64,000 nt of DNA from Petrosia ficiformis. Taxonomy: Eukaryota > Porifera > Demospongiae > Haplosclerida > Petrosiidae. Below, piece by piece: positions 15,201 to 30,200 of this stretch. Numbering within the stretch: the stretch's first letter is position 1; every line of letters begins with the position of its first letter. The notes under the pieces are model-generated. The model was not told the origin of the DNA and searched no databases. It saw only the letters and a list, made by a program, of their open reading frames with translations. Location: the NCBI GenBank assembly GCA_947044365.1, contig OX345651.1, forward strand, positions 2,185,926 to 2,249,925, written 5' to 3'. The translations under genes were made by a program, and so were the position numbers.

Positions 15201-18200
15201 TAAATTCATGTACATTATGTAGTAATTATGCATTCTTATACATGTATTTGATTGTAGCAAGAAAATCTTCCTCACATGTTGAACTGTTGAATTATTTTGT
15301 ACTGATTCAAAAAAAAAACATTTATCATAACTACAAGCAGTTAGTACAACCTGAAGAAATAGGTATTTGTTCTGAAGAAATGGGTTATTGTTAAATGGGT
15401 TGATATAACTTGTGCAGAAATAGGATGCAGTGTAATTATTATACATGTATTAACCCAAAAAGAGGTTAATATGCTATGAGTTCAAATAAACCACCACACT
15501 AGTTAGCCTGGTTGCATCTACATGTATGTTAACCCATCATATCTTGTACCAATTCATTTTTTACAGTGTGGAAGTACATTATTTCCTAGAGTTTGAATGC
15601 AGTGATCAGAAGTCAGTCTTATGTGTTTCAGTCTCATATATAATTATACAACTATTCTTCAATTATTACACATTAATGTTATCTGCAGTACTAGGTATCC
15701 AGGAGACTGTACCAAGCCGCACCACAGAGTTAACTATTCTCCAATAAGTTCACAAGAATAATTTTAATGAAAATGAAAGATGTAGGGATGTCAAAACCTA
15801 AAAAGTATGCAAACAAGGTCAGAAGGTTAATGTAGGACCCAAAATTAAACAAACCACTGCCATACAACTCTTCATAAGTATATGTACTTATACCACTATA
15901 AAGCAAAATACAAAAAATGAACTTATGTGGGGTTACATGGAAATGGTTTTTTAATTGTCTAATTGAAGGGATCGAATTATCTTCTGATGAAGACGAATCT
16001 AAGCCACTTGTGTCAATTGCAAAAAGGTAACAACTGCGACACATAATCGCGGGATTCATTCCCACCATGATTTCATAGAAACCTTTTTAAAGAAGATGAG
16101 AATGCTGAAATTGGATGAATTTGTATCTGAAGTCATATTGGTTTATGTTACTTTGAAGTGCATATGGGAAGAGCATATGCCAATTGATTCGTAATTCACA
16201 TTCATTTGTCACAGGATACTGTACTGCCTTTCTGACCAATACAAACTAAACGTGGTGTCTGCTTGGAAGTACTCTTGACAAACCAGGCCTTTTCCATACC
16301 CGGAGCAGCTACAATATTTTCACCTTTTATAAGAGGTTCTGCCTTTCACTTAGTTGCCGTAGCTGAGAAGCAAAATTATTTGACTGACTTTGCAAAATTG
16401 TTTGTGAAGAAAAAGAGAAATCATACTCCCAATTTTTGTGATTTTGCACTTACTGGAATGCTGGCTGGCAGGAACAAAAAAGGTAGCATCCCACCTCGTA
16501 AACGAAAGTTCAAAATTCCTCCATCATTGTTGGTGCACACTCTAATGACAGTAGAGGGTACTTCTTCTACTAGTGGAATTCACCTTCAGTTGTAATCTCC
16601 TCATCTGTTGAAAATTCAGTGCTATCTTCTTTAGGTGAAAATTCAACACCGTCACCTTTTGACAAAAATGATAATAACCACTCCCCAGATATGACCATAG
16701 CAAACTTTTGTCACCATGGTTGTTTATGCCAGATTATGACTTTGGATATAATTCTCTCTTTCCATATTACCAACAGCCAAGCTATAACCAGTTTCCTCAG
16801 CCAAATTTTACACTTCTATCACCGTTTGCTTTCCCAAATGTTCCAACTCCTTTCAGTTCAGCTCAATACAAGGACGACCCACTGGAATCCGATAATCCAT
16901 TTCAGCTGAAAATGCTAAACCACATGATGAAAGTTTGTGCTGGTTGTCATGGTGCGTACGAAAGATAACAAGATTCAACTTGACAAACGTTCACTGGAAA
17001 GATTTGCGGGAGTAATTTGGTATTTAACTAGTCAGTGGAATACTTATTGACTGCTTATCAACACAGAATCAAATGTCATTTTTGTGTGTCTGTTTCTCAA
17101 TAATCTGTTATTGAAATGTGTCAGTATACCTTATAATAGTTAAAATACAAAAACAAAAAAATTAATTAAATAAATTTAGTAACTACCGGTATAATTTGGA
17201 CACAGTTTAGGCGACATTTACCTGATTTCATCGCTGATATTTCATTGTCACAATAATATCACCATCACGATATTGCCACGTCTTCACTGGATACTTATGG
17301 TATTGAAACGTGCTATAAACGTTAGTTGTAAACTTGTTGTCAAGTGTTTATTAAGGCTACCTTTGCTAGTTCTATGATCAAGATTGTTGCAAAAGATAAG
17401 ACAGTTTCTCCAATATGGAACTACTTTGGACTCGAAGCCTACAATGATGGTAAACAAATATCGAAAGACAACGCTATCTGTCAATTGTGAGAAACGTCTG
17501 TTCCATCACAGGGAGGAAGCACAAGTATCTTTGTATATGTGCATCAAGTGCTGCGTCAGAAAGAGTATTTAATTCCTTAAGACATATTGCTTCCAAACAT
17601 AGAACATGTCTAAGACCTGAAAAAGTGAACATGTTAGTTTTTTTTGTCAAAAAATTTGAAAGTATAAATGTTATTTTTGTAAAACCTTATTCTTAAAAAG
17701 TACATGTACACCGTACAATATCGTGATATATCGCCATATTGCAATAATTTAGCACCATATTGTATTGTCTATAAAAATCGACTATCACTCAGCTCTAACT
17801 CATGGTCACCGTTTCACAATTTTCAGAAGACGTCTGGTAGCAAAAGAGTTCACTGAAACACAATTAATCTTGTTTGAAGCCTATTGCTGTCGAATCACTA
17901 CTTGAAATAAAATACAATTCAGGTACTGACTGCTACAATATAGATAATATAGGAAGCTTTCTGCCATTACGGTCACACCATCTTTTATTTAATTATTATT
18001 GAGTCATTACAAAGTTTAGTACACGTCAAGGAACCTTGTTCTAAGCCGCAGTAGAGACAGACATTTTTTCCATTGACAGCAATATTTCATGGATGTTCTT
18101 GAACGTTTTTGGAGCGGCAAGTTAGTGTACTGTAAAACTAATAATAAAAATATGATGAAAATTTTGCCAGTTATGCTACTTGCCAGTTCTCTAAGATAAC

Positions 18201-21200
18201 AACAATAATTGGCTATCTAGAAAGTGTTGGTAGTCATAAAAACACTAGATATCAAAAGGTATGTGTACATTACGTTTTATCTTTATGATATTAGAACAGA
18301 TTTCAGCTCATCCCTTGCAATTGAAATGTGTGTGTGGCCATTGTTTTTCCGCGTCATCCCTACAAAGAAAGTACTATATACTGTATTCTCTAAAATTAAT
18401 ATTATTCTTCATTTATTTTATTATTTTCATTTTAATAATATTATTATAATGTTAAAATGTCATCCTTTTATAAGCAATTGTTGTAGAGTGGCTGAAAGTA
18501 TTCATTCACTGGTTCAAGAAACAAACAAAAGTACAATGATTGTTCAATGGAATGTAATGTAAAATACAGTTGTACTTGTGCTAAAACTACTTCAATAGTC
18601 CCTGAAATGTAGAAATGTATTTTTCTGAAAACAATATTATGATGATGAGAAACATTCTAGCAGTTTTGCTACTTCACGCTTTTCTGCTTTAAAGATCATT
18701 TCTCGTCATGTAGAAGGTATTGTTAATAATACAAATACTCGATATCAACATTTATGTGTATCAAGACTTATCTGTATCTACATTTGTATTAGCAGAGATT
18801 TCAGCTTATCACTTGCAATTGAAATGTACATGCCATTATTTTTCCGGGCCATCCCTACATACAGAGTACTACCGTACCCTCTGATAATTATGTACTCTTT
18901 GATTACAATTAGAAAGCATTGATACGAACAATAAAATTTAATGGGTGTCATAAATTGTGTTGAGTACTAATTATTCAATGTCCAACACACTAAATTAACC
19001 ATCCATTTTACAGTGTAAAGATACAATTATTAGTACATTTTAATCTGAACCTTTGAAATTTCTTCAGTAAGTTTCCTTTCCCTTTCTTCAGCATCTCTTA
19101 ATGTTTTCTTCATATTCACACATTCATTTCTTGATATCTCAAACTCTTTGTATCTCTGATCAATTTCCTGAACGAGGAGGCAATTAAATTTTCTTATTAT
19201 ACATTAAACAGAAATTTAAAGCATAATACCTATATGTGTATGTATGCATTATGTAAGTTTACAGCTTGTTACTGTCTTGTTGGTACATGCACATATGTAT
19301 GTATTGCATTTCAAATATTAGTAGAAGTTATAGAACAGTTTACAACTCCAAGTTTCCTGGCATAATGGTAGACACTCTGTAACTATGGTAATAATATAAC
19401 ACATGCATAATTAACCATCACTTATAGAATGCTCATGTAGTCTTTTTACTGAAATATAATCTCATGTACTAATGAGTACAGCCCATGCTCTGGAGATTAT
19501 TATTTAGCAATAGACTGTGTGCAAATTCCAAATTTATATTCAGTAATTTTTTTAGTAAGGTGTATTATCTCTTTCATTAGCTTTTAGGATAGAGAAGCCT
19601 ATTAAAATAACACTTCAACTTCAGAGCGAAAATGGAAACACATAAATATGATACGTAATCGGACCAAATACCACTGCAATGTGTTTATACATTGTATATA
19701 GACACAATGACATACATAATGTGAGAGCTATAATTATACATACAATGTACATGTATATACAATCAATTATAGCATCATGTGACATTCCTACAACACTGAA
19801 ATGGTAACCAACTGGAGCTTATGAAGTTATGAGCGCTGTGAAGCGGTGCAAAGGAGTGTCAAACTTTAGTGTATTTTGCAATCAATCTATTGGCAAATGA
19901 CATGTTTTACGAATTTTATTAAATGAATTCAGGGTTCGAATTTAGCACTTGTCCACTTGTCCTGACAAGTGAAAAATGCTTTGGGACAAGTGAAAAATGA
20001 TTCAAATTGTCCCTTGGACAAGCAATTATATTCATTGCAATGATTGTGGGTGTAGCGACACCTTTGTTTACATAACGTGGTTACTGTATCAGCTGTTACT
20101 GTGAGGTGAGTCTGTTTAGGTATGGTAATAAAGATACAAAGATTCTGAACACAGTGAACAGTCAGATTCCTGTGGACCACGCACAAAAAGCACACATTTT
20201 TCAGACCCCATGGTTAAAAAAGTTTCAATGGGTACGGTATGGTGATGTAATGTTCTGTACCATTTGTCGATCTAATAAGGATGCAGCAGACATTACACTC
20301 TCTTTGGTTATAGTATAATTAGTAATTAATTTGGACACACCCCTCATGAATATTAATAAATTGTCTGGGACAAGCGATTTTTTTTGCCTACTTGCCCTAT
20401 AGACAAGTGGATTAGAAAGTTAAATTCAAACCCTGAATGAATTGTACATCTATTAATCAATAAAGTTTACATACATGCTTTGTAGTACACCCATATAGGG
20501 AAAAAAGCTGGAGGTGTTATTTGACAACAGTTGGATACACAAGTTTGAAACTCCTTCGTGTAGCTTCGTGGCACTCATAAGCTCCTGTACTATTTATATA
20601 ATAATATATTGAAAATGTGGTAATATCAATGCCAAAACAAAATTGTCAATCATTGGTAATTACAGTTGCAAGAAATAATGTAAATTTAAACTGTGATGTT
20701 ACATATTATGACTACATGCATACTGTGTGCCATAACAAATACTTTACCAACCACATGTATAGTTAATTTATTAAAGGTTGCCAAATACACAACTGGCTAC
20801 AGTATTTTGTGGTCTTTCTTGATTAGATAAATTATGTGGTTGTATCATTTGATATATAGTACATACATGTGTATAGTACATCAAAGTTTTACAATTGACA
20901 TGAAACAGGAAATATTGTATGGGTTGAATACCAAAATATCACTTCATGTAACAACACCGTGACTTTAAACCTTGTAACTTTAACAACAAACCAATGAGTT
21001 ATTTAAAATATTTTGTGATATACAACATGTACAAACAAGTAAAACTGGATATGTTTAAGTGATAAGTGGTGACTGACAACTCTCAGCTACGTACTGCCAT
21101 ATTTACCACTGAAAATGTTGTACTTTTTTTCCTGGTGCTCATAATAGGTCATGTGAGTATAGGATCTGATTATTGTGTGAGTAATTGTGATAGTCAAGGT

Positions 21201-24200
21201 CAAAGAGAAGCTTAATTGAATTTCCAAGAATACCATCAAATTCGTTACATGTCATGTCCATCTTCTATACAAGACTGGTGTAATGACAGGACATCATGTA
21301 GTGATATACACAATGTATTAATAACTAATCCTGACGCTACTTCAGGTTATTTAAATCTCATTATAACTAATGGTAGTACTATTAGTGTATATTGTGAGGG
21401 TAGTAACAGCGATGGAGAGGGAGGATGAACAAGAATTGGATTTATTAACATGAGTGAATCTGGTACTACCTGGCTTATTGGTCTGACTGAGGAACAATAT
21501 GATAATATTACATACAACTTGTGTGTTAATAACTATTTGTATTATGGCTATACTTTTGGATGTAATTCAACTTTCTTCTCTACAGTAAACTACATAAAGG
21601 TTTGTGGAAGACTGAGAGGATACACACATGGACATGGTTTTAGTTTTTACAATTACTATTTACTTCCCAATGTCAGTATCTCTGAACAATACCTAAGCGG
21701 TGTGTCTATAATAAACATATCTGGTCTTATGTTAATGGATATGAAGAAGATTATAATACTGAAAATACAGCTGCATCATGTCCTTGCTCTACTGCAAATC
21801 CTTTCAATACTACTGCACTATTTGTTGGTAATGACTATTACTGTGAATCAGGACATTTTAATGACTCATTTCCAGATGATTACTTTTCTTTTTTCAATGA
21901 TCCACTATGGGTTGGACAAAAGTGTAATAGCGATGAGAGTACTTGTTGTACTACTTCTAATATGCCATGGTTTATCAAGACACTGAATGAGACCGTTAGT
22001 AATGATATTCAGTTGAGTGTGTGTGGAGCTGGATCATTTGAATGTGCTAATAACAACTATATTTATTACTATGATACTCCACTGGGGAAGTGACTGCATT
22101 TGAGAGCCAATCGAAAAAAACATTCATTTATATATGTTGAATACGTAACATGATAATAATCCTGTTAAGGCTGTTATATAATAGTTGTTTTTTGTCTTTC
22201 ATTAATTAGTCCATTGGCATGCATTATTTCATCAGAAGGAATTTACCAATATTAACATTCTTTGTTTACGTATCAACTTGTGTAGATACAATCATAATTG
22301 TGCAAACGTTTTTCAAATAGCAAACATATGACAGTCATATGACTATATGTCGAATCTACAAATGTAAATATTAACTGGCACTAACTGCTTGCTAATGTAA
22401 ACACTGCTGACTATAATTTAATAAACTACCAAACATTTCAATTACATGTATTGCTCTCCAGTGAAGACTACTACATGTAATTGAAAGTATATAAGATCAA
22501 TATTATACTGTATAGGTAATATTATACTGTATAGGCCGAGTGCTTTATGAGGCTTCGAGACCCCACCCCCAGTGCTATATTTTCCAAGACAACACGAGCA
22601 AACCCGGTGCTTTAACTGGTTTATAGTACTTTGGATTGATGCAATGGAGAAGAAAAATGAAGTACTTAGTGTTCTTGCACTAAACTCATTGTAAGCGTGT
22701 TGTTTTCTAGTGTTATAAACAATATCCGGAAAATATAGAACAGTCGGTACCTTTGATGTTAGGCGTCAAAGTGCATATTACATATATATATATATATATG
22801 TAATATACAGTATATACCATGGCTTCGAGGGATATATGGCGAATATAAGACCCGAGCACCGAGATATTGGCCCGAGGCGAAGCCGAGGGTCAATATCGAG
22901 GTGCGAGGGTCTTATTTTATTCACCATATATACCGAGAAGCCATGGTACATATAATAATTATATTCTATAGCTAACAGAAACATCAAAGAAGAACAGGAC
23001 AATGGACATGAGTAACAGATCACAGTAACTAACTACTGACAATGGCAGAGAGATGTAAGACATCTAGTTTGGTTTAAAGTTGCGCTGACAATATTATTGC
23101 TTGTTTTACTGCAATTTCAAAGTCTGCTATATGATCATCTGTGGGATCAACTGCAATATACAGACAGGGCACGGTAATATTTTTTACCTAATGACAAGGG
23201 CACCTAAAGTTGTCTCCAAGCGCCCCTAGATCTAGAGTGGTCATATGTTGCAAGGGCCCAAAGAGTGGTTAAGCACCTGCAAATAAACATCCATTTGTCA
23301 GACAATCATAGCAGACTTTGAATTTTTTTTTTTTTTTTTACATTTTATGTATAATAAATAAAAATTATAATTATATATACATATATAATACATATATAAT
23401 TACATAGAAACAAGTGTATATAGAGAAAAAAAACATCCCTATATTTGCTTTGTGATGACTATGTATTAAGCATTGCTGATGGCACTAGTGTCTCTACCTT
23501 TCTGTGTACTCGAAAGCTGGGGCCTGAAGAAGTAAGTGTGAGCCTGATTGCAGTCTAAGTACACAGACCTTTGATGAACTGACTGAAGTACTCCTACAAG
23601 GTTCTAAATGATGACTTCCTCATATCTGAAACTTAACAACTTATTATACTTACTTGTTAAAGATTCTTGTATAATATTTATACTGTTTCTCTGCTATATA
23701 CAACAGTTATTAGCAGTTTCTGAACCTTCCTGGCTTGTCTGTAGCTCGAAGAGCCTCGAACCATAGATTATATAGACTACGTATAAGGGATTGGAAACGG
23801 CGCACGTGATCCCATAGCATCAATGCATAAGTCTGTGATGCACTCCGTGTCCCCAGAAATCAATTAAATTTTATTACTTAGTGGTGAGGACTGATCATAG
23901 AAAAAACACTATTCCTTGCTGAAACTGGACAATTAAGGTGTTTTCTTGATATACATGTTGCTATTGTATCGTTTTAACATCTCAACTGCTAAAACATTAG
24001 CAACAAATCATGTACGATGTTAAAAACCATTGTTTTTTAGTACATATCATAACGAAAACGGGTTTTGGGACTCTTACTTCTTTTAATAGCAGTTCTATTG
24101 CAATATTACCATGTAAGTTTTGTTACTCAATAAAAATACATGGGTTTAAAACAAATATAGAGAAAAAATTACCGTTTAGATGTAGAAAATCCAGTTGAAA

Positions 24201-27200
24201 CGGTTACGAGGTACTTACATTTTGGGGACTCTAAGCAGTGTGGTAGGTCATATAGTTCAACACTCCAGCTTTCTAGCTGAAGGTATAGCACTCCTATGTT
24301 GGTTGGTGATATTATCAATTAGTTTAACAAAAGTGTTCTTTAATGATACACGATTTAAAACAAGTTCTTTACCACTCTTGCATGCATAGCGCATTGTATT
24401 TAGAGGGGAGGGGCTGGCTAAAAAAGATAGGGTGGGGCAACGGAGTGTACGGAAATGCGTGGGCGTTTCCAATCCCTTATACGTACGTAGTCTATGCTTG
24501 AACGCGCGTTCTTTTACGCGCCACGCCCATTAATTGACCGAGCCCCCCCGGGAATGACACAACTTCCTTAACTACGTATACAACGCATAGTCGTGCAAGT
24601 GACACAAACATATATATATAATTATAATAAAATTATATAATTATATATATATACATTAAACCCCGTGGAAAGCAATTATAGAGATGGCCCTACGGGCCAT
24701 AATAAAGATAAAGATAAAAATAAAAATAAAAGTGATAATAGTTAGATCTAATTAATACATACTTGGGACGATTCCAATAACTATTAAAATTGAAAGTACC
24801 ATTCGGGCATTAAAAACCCACAGACGGATTGACAACAGTTGGATTAAATTTCTAGTTGCTAGAGATAGGGGGATGATATTGATTGATGTCGCCTTTGAGG
24901 CAATTCTTTTTAGTGTTCTCAGGCTATTAGGTGTCCAGATGCCAAAAGTCTCCACTATCAGGGGAAAAAATAAACCACCTGTAGCGGTTACATCCTTTTC
25001 ATGTTTGTCGTCCTTGTCTAATTCTCCTGCTTCGCCTGCTGCACCTGGGTGTTCTGATGCACGTGAGAGGAATTGCGACTGAAATGAATTCCTCACACTG
25101 ACATCGAAATAACCTGGCTTGCCAAAACTGAAATCAGGATGAAACACATCACCAGGACGATTATTGTTATTTGTACCACACCGTTGTTCCCTTAACACAC
25201 CTTTGTTGTCCATCAACAAAGTGTGCCAGACCACTTCACTCAGAGCATCGTGACGTTTGATTCTAAGTGGGCCGTGTCTGCATCCAAGGACATGGTCACC
25301 ATAATTATCAATGGTCTGCCTACAAACGCATCTAACTGGGTGAGGGAAAATGTGACGCCCAAGCCACATTGACAATGAAAGAGTGAATTCTTGTCTGGAC
25401 ATGGTGAGGCCTAGATTAGGGTTAGGAATTGCCCGCAACCATGCTCCAGTCTCAGGGTTGCCAATGGTATTTAGTCGTGCTTTATCCCTCAAAGGAACTG
25501 AAGCTTTAAGATTAAACAAAGATTCTGTATCAATGGCATATTGGAGTGACTTCTGGGAGGCAAGCTTGATATCCACATTCGGGTATAAGGACTGCAATTC
25601 TTCCCTCAAAAACTGTCAGAAACAGACACATCATCATTACCAATATCTCTATCACCTCTAAGAAGATGGACGACAAGATCTTTTGATGAATTTAAACTAC
25701 ATGTACCAATGTAAGCTGCAGGTGCAGAGGAAGAAGCCCTCCTAAGACTCAGGCCACCAAAACTGATAGGGAGTGATGCCTGCAACATAGAAGTGTCGTC
25801 TAAAGATGAATGAATGATGGATTCCAAGGATTGGTGCAAACCAGAATCAAAGAGATTATATGAGGTCGTAATGAGGTCAGGAGGTATGGTCCTCAGTAAA
25901 TAATTTATCTTACATAAACTAAGGCAGCTAAGAAGATGGAATTCGATCTGGGGATCATCAATATCAGACAGATGTGACTGCATTGATAACACTTTATTAA
26001 CCTTAGACTTCACAGAATTGTCCATAAATCCCTCCAAACCAAAAATTCGAGACCCCAGAAGCTCTACCCCACCCTGAGTTGTTAGGACTCGAGATATCTC
26101 AGGTGGGAAATCAATGAAAGTCTGGTCACTTGAAGGCCAGAAAATTTCACATTTTGATAAGTTAAGATGAAGGCCAAGATCATGACCTAGCCTGCTAAAC
26201 TAGTGCAAAAATGACAGAATGAACGCTTTCTTCCTTATAAAAATACCATCATCAAGATACCATGCTGATAAGGATATTCCGTTAATTTCTCCAATCTTAT
26301 CCAACAATTCCAAGTGTCAAGGAGAAAAGTAGTGGGCCAAGAGGGTCACCTTGTTGCACACCAGCTGTGGATTCCACTCTATGCGGGCCGAAGAGGAGTT
26401 CTCCAGAACAAGAGTAACACCATTGGGCCCATGGTTCCAACTCAGGGAATTCCTTGCCTAGGCGGGTGAGGAGGGGTATACGATAACATTCATTGAAGGC
26501 ATTTGTTGACCGAATGTATAGCAGCCTCCAGACCCCCTCGAATACCCACTCCTACTTGGTTGTAAGGCAGGCAGGTATCAGGCAGAAAGGAGTGGACTGC
26601 AGTACAGCAGAGGCGACTGGCTAACCGCCGAAAAACTTCCCCTACAGCAATTGGGCGGTGGCCTCCATCTTTCTTCTGTAGGGCGATTAATGGTGCACCA
26701 ACCAACCAAGGTGCAATTCTTGCATCAATCTTTCCAGCTAGTAACATGTTGATAAATCGTGTAAGTTCTGATAAACAACTTGGGGCATATGGTGAAGTAG
26801 ATCCTGACGTAATATCAAGGAGGTGTTCGGCACGCAGTTTAGATCCACCTGGGCTGGACCTACGTGGGAATCTTTTTAGGGCAAAAGTAACTCCGCACGA
26901 GTCGACGGTAATTGAAGGAGAAATGGTATGATTATCTGATTGAGTGGGAAGGGAGTGACAAGGATGGTGAGCAATGATATCATTCAGAGCTTCGACATTG
27001 TCTGCTGAAGTCCTGCCATTAGCTACAAGAGCACGCATGGCGTCGCTGTACCAACCTTCCTGGGCAAGTCTAGTGGCTCTCTTTGCGTTACTATCTGCAA
27101 CATCCACAATCAATGTGCTTGGTGTTTTATGGGGGACCTCATTTCGGGCTTCTAACCAGAATGCTTCAAGATCGCCATCTAACCAACGATGTAATCGCTC

Positions 27201-30200
27201 TATAATAAGTTTAGCAACTACATAACGCTTCTTTCTTCCACCACGAGGTGGGGGCCTCAGAACAGCTTTTGGTAACAGGGAAAGACGTACAAAACCCCAT
27301 ATGTCATCTTTGCATGCATGTTGTAGTTCCTTACAGAAAACCTGAGCTAGCAATGGACGAACGTTTCTCGGAATATGGATAATGGTTGAAACTGGTAAAG
27401 TAATAATCTCATTCATGATAGAAGTGAAAATTGATGTTTCATTACCAGGAGGAGAACCAAAAGAAGCAGCTTGAATTCCAACCAGTGCTGGGTCGAGGGG
27501 AGGACCTTTATCTACAACAGCATCCACCTCGTCAGTAACATCGGTAGTAACTGATGAATCAACGACTGGATCGAGGATTGGTGGAGGATTTATGGATGCA
27601 GAACGAGGAACCAATTCTGGAGGGTAGCATAGTTTACCTTCGCATCTCTTTCCAGATCCAACAACTCAACGACAGCCAACACGAATCCATCTCTCATCAT
27701 AACAAAACTTACATGCTGAGCAAACCAGTCGATAATGTTGCCTGAGAAAGGATTCATCAGGCCACACATTGCGTGCGATATGACAGTTATTCAAATGACC
27801 CCAAAAATTGGCAGAACGAAAAATATCATCACAAATTGGACAAGAGATGGATGTCTCAATCTTTTTGGACTTTGGTACTTCCCCTGTGTCGTCATAATCG
27901 ACATCAACAGCTGTGGGGGCATCAAGGAGGAGAGAGCTAACACCAGGGCTGCTATCCGCCATTTTAATTTTGTCTTTGAAATTGCAATAATAAATAATTA
28001 TTATAATTATTATTATAATTATACATGTACATTACTACTTCTACTACTAACAATTAATATAAAATTTACCTGTTATGCAAGAGGTCAACAAAATTTGTAA
28101 ATATTTTAGTTAATTAGATATACGGTATACATGTACGTATATATAGGCAAATGTGTAATTATTGCATAATCATTGCATAAATTTCGAGTAGGCAAAAACT
28201 GAGTAAGCTAGCCTGGACAAACCCAGACACACAACTTGTCTTGTTTGAAGGCCATCACTATTGAATCACTGCTTTAATAAAATCAAGTATAATTGACCTA
28301 CAACATCAAACATTGGCTCTAAGCTTTCTAGCTATTTGATTTGATGGCCATCCCTGTTGAATCACTGCTTTAATTAAATCAAGTATAATTGACCTACAAC
28401 ATCAAACACTGGCTCTAAGCTTTCTACATGTACCTATTTAATTTTGATTTCATGCAAGTATATAAATTTTAACCGGTTGTTCTTGCTGTAGTGCTTTTAT
28501 ACTATATACATATATATATATGACTTACGTACTCTTGCAGAGTAAGTTGATATCTTGATTATATAATATATCACATAATGTATTACAGAATAATTTTCAG
28601 TCGTTAATAATTAATGCAAGTCAATGCTTCAATCCCACTTACATGTCACTGCAAATGCATTCATTAATACATGTACATGTATACTTCAGACACACATAAC
28701 TACAAAATTATATGAATGAAATCCAGGAATTGTGTAGTTCTGGTCAAACATAACTTGCAAATTGTGTAGAAATAAGACAGTGTACATTCAACTGAAGTAA
28801 TCAGAGGCGTGAAAACATTGAGCCAACAACTACTTTTGACCTATTTTTTTTCACTTATCCTACTACCATGTAACTTGGAAGGAAGGAAGTAAGATAAGCT
28901 AGCATCTTCATATTATGTTAAAATTATTATACACATTTGGCAAAGAAAGACACGGTCACAAACCTTCTCTTTAATTCTCAACAGATCCTTTTTCTCCTCC
29001 AGTTGTCTTGTCACGTCTCTTATTCTAATTTCTTGCTTCTCTTCCATAGCTTTAACTTTCTCACTAACTAAATGGTGGATGTTAACTTCACCAATCTCCT
29101 GTCTTGTGTGACTCTATGAGAACATTGAAGAACAATATATACATGTAGTACATGGGGCAAGCACTTTTGTTATGTTTTGTAAAGGTACTGTATTTGTACT
29201 TATATGTAGTATATTTTCCCAAGTACCAGGGGTCTTTGATTATACATGTGTAATCGTACTTTAAAACAAGACTTTTACTTGTACATGTATGTACATGTAC
29301 ATCGTCAAAACACCTGTACTTGTACTTGTATCACATTTGTTGAAAAACTACCTGTTTAGCAGTAATTTTGACCAGACAAAAGGAAGTTTTACATTTAATG
29401 ATGGTATGTGTAACTTTCTTTTGTACATGTATATGTAGTTCTATAATACTGTAACTCTAACTGAAATCTAAGTACTGAATTTGTACTTATACACGTACAT
29501 GTAAACCCTCACCTGCGAAGGCAGAGTGGTTGGTTACTATAATTGTCTGGGGTGTCTGTGTGTCTGACTATTACTAAATTTTTAGCCAAACTATGAACAT
29601 TGGAACTTGAAATAAGGTACAAGCAGACTTCAAATCGTCTCAGGATTAAAAGGTTTTTATAAACCTTTTTGTGCTTAAAGCCACAAACAACTTGCATTTA
29701 TTAAAATGCTGCTCTACAGGTACACATTGTACATGTGAGTGCTCTTCTCGTATTAGTATTCTAGCTTAGCAGCTAGGACTGGAGTAACACACATGCATAT
29801 AATTAAAACTAGCACTTGAATATCTTCCTAAAGTACTTATACTTGAGTACCATTTACAATTGCATACTTACCCCATACCTGCCCTTAACATAACACCTGT
29901 GATTAAATCAACTCGTAATCATTAAGGTAATACTGTACTTGGCCAATATGTTAATAATTCTACATGTAAATCTACTTATACAACTTTAATTACACATGTA
30001 CATGTTTGTGGCCTGAAGGACTATCCCTATTGTTTGCTTCGTAATCATTTAAAAGCAAATCAGAGCATATCATAATGAAGTTAGAATATTGTGGCCATGC
30101 TCATATAATGCATAAACGATGCACTCCAGCTTTTTGACTCCTGGATTGTTCTAAAAATGTTTCGTTTGAGAGATATAGCAATTTTTACAACTCACCATTG

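Noticed and set aside
21216..21986. Active nested host gene for the fibrinogen-like protein
   Set aside because: A stop and at least two frameshifts separate the conserved blocks; without evidence of sequencing error I call it a pseudogene.
24752..27962. Bacterial or viral origin of the GC-richer ORFs
   Set aside because: RT, knuckle and nuclease motifs are those of eukaryotic non-LTR retrotransposons; no capsid, envelope, integrase or LTR was seen.
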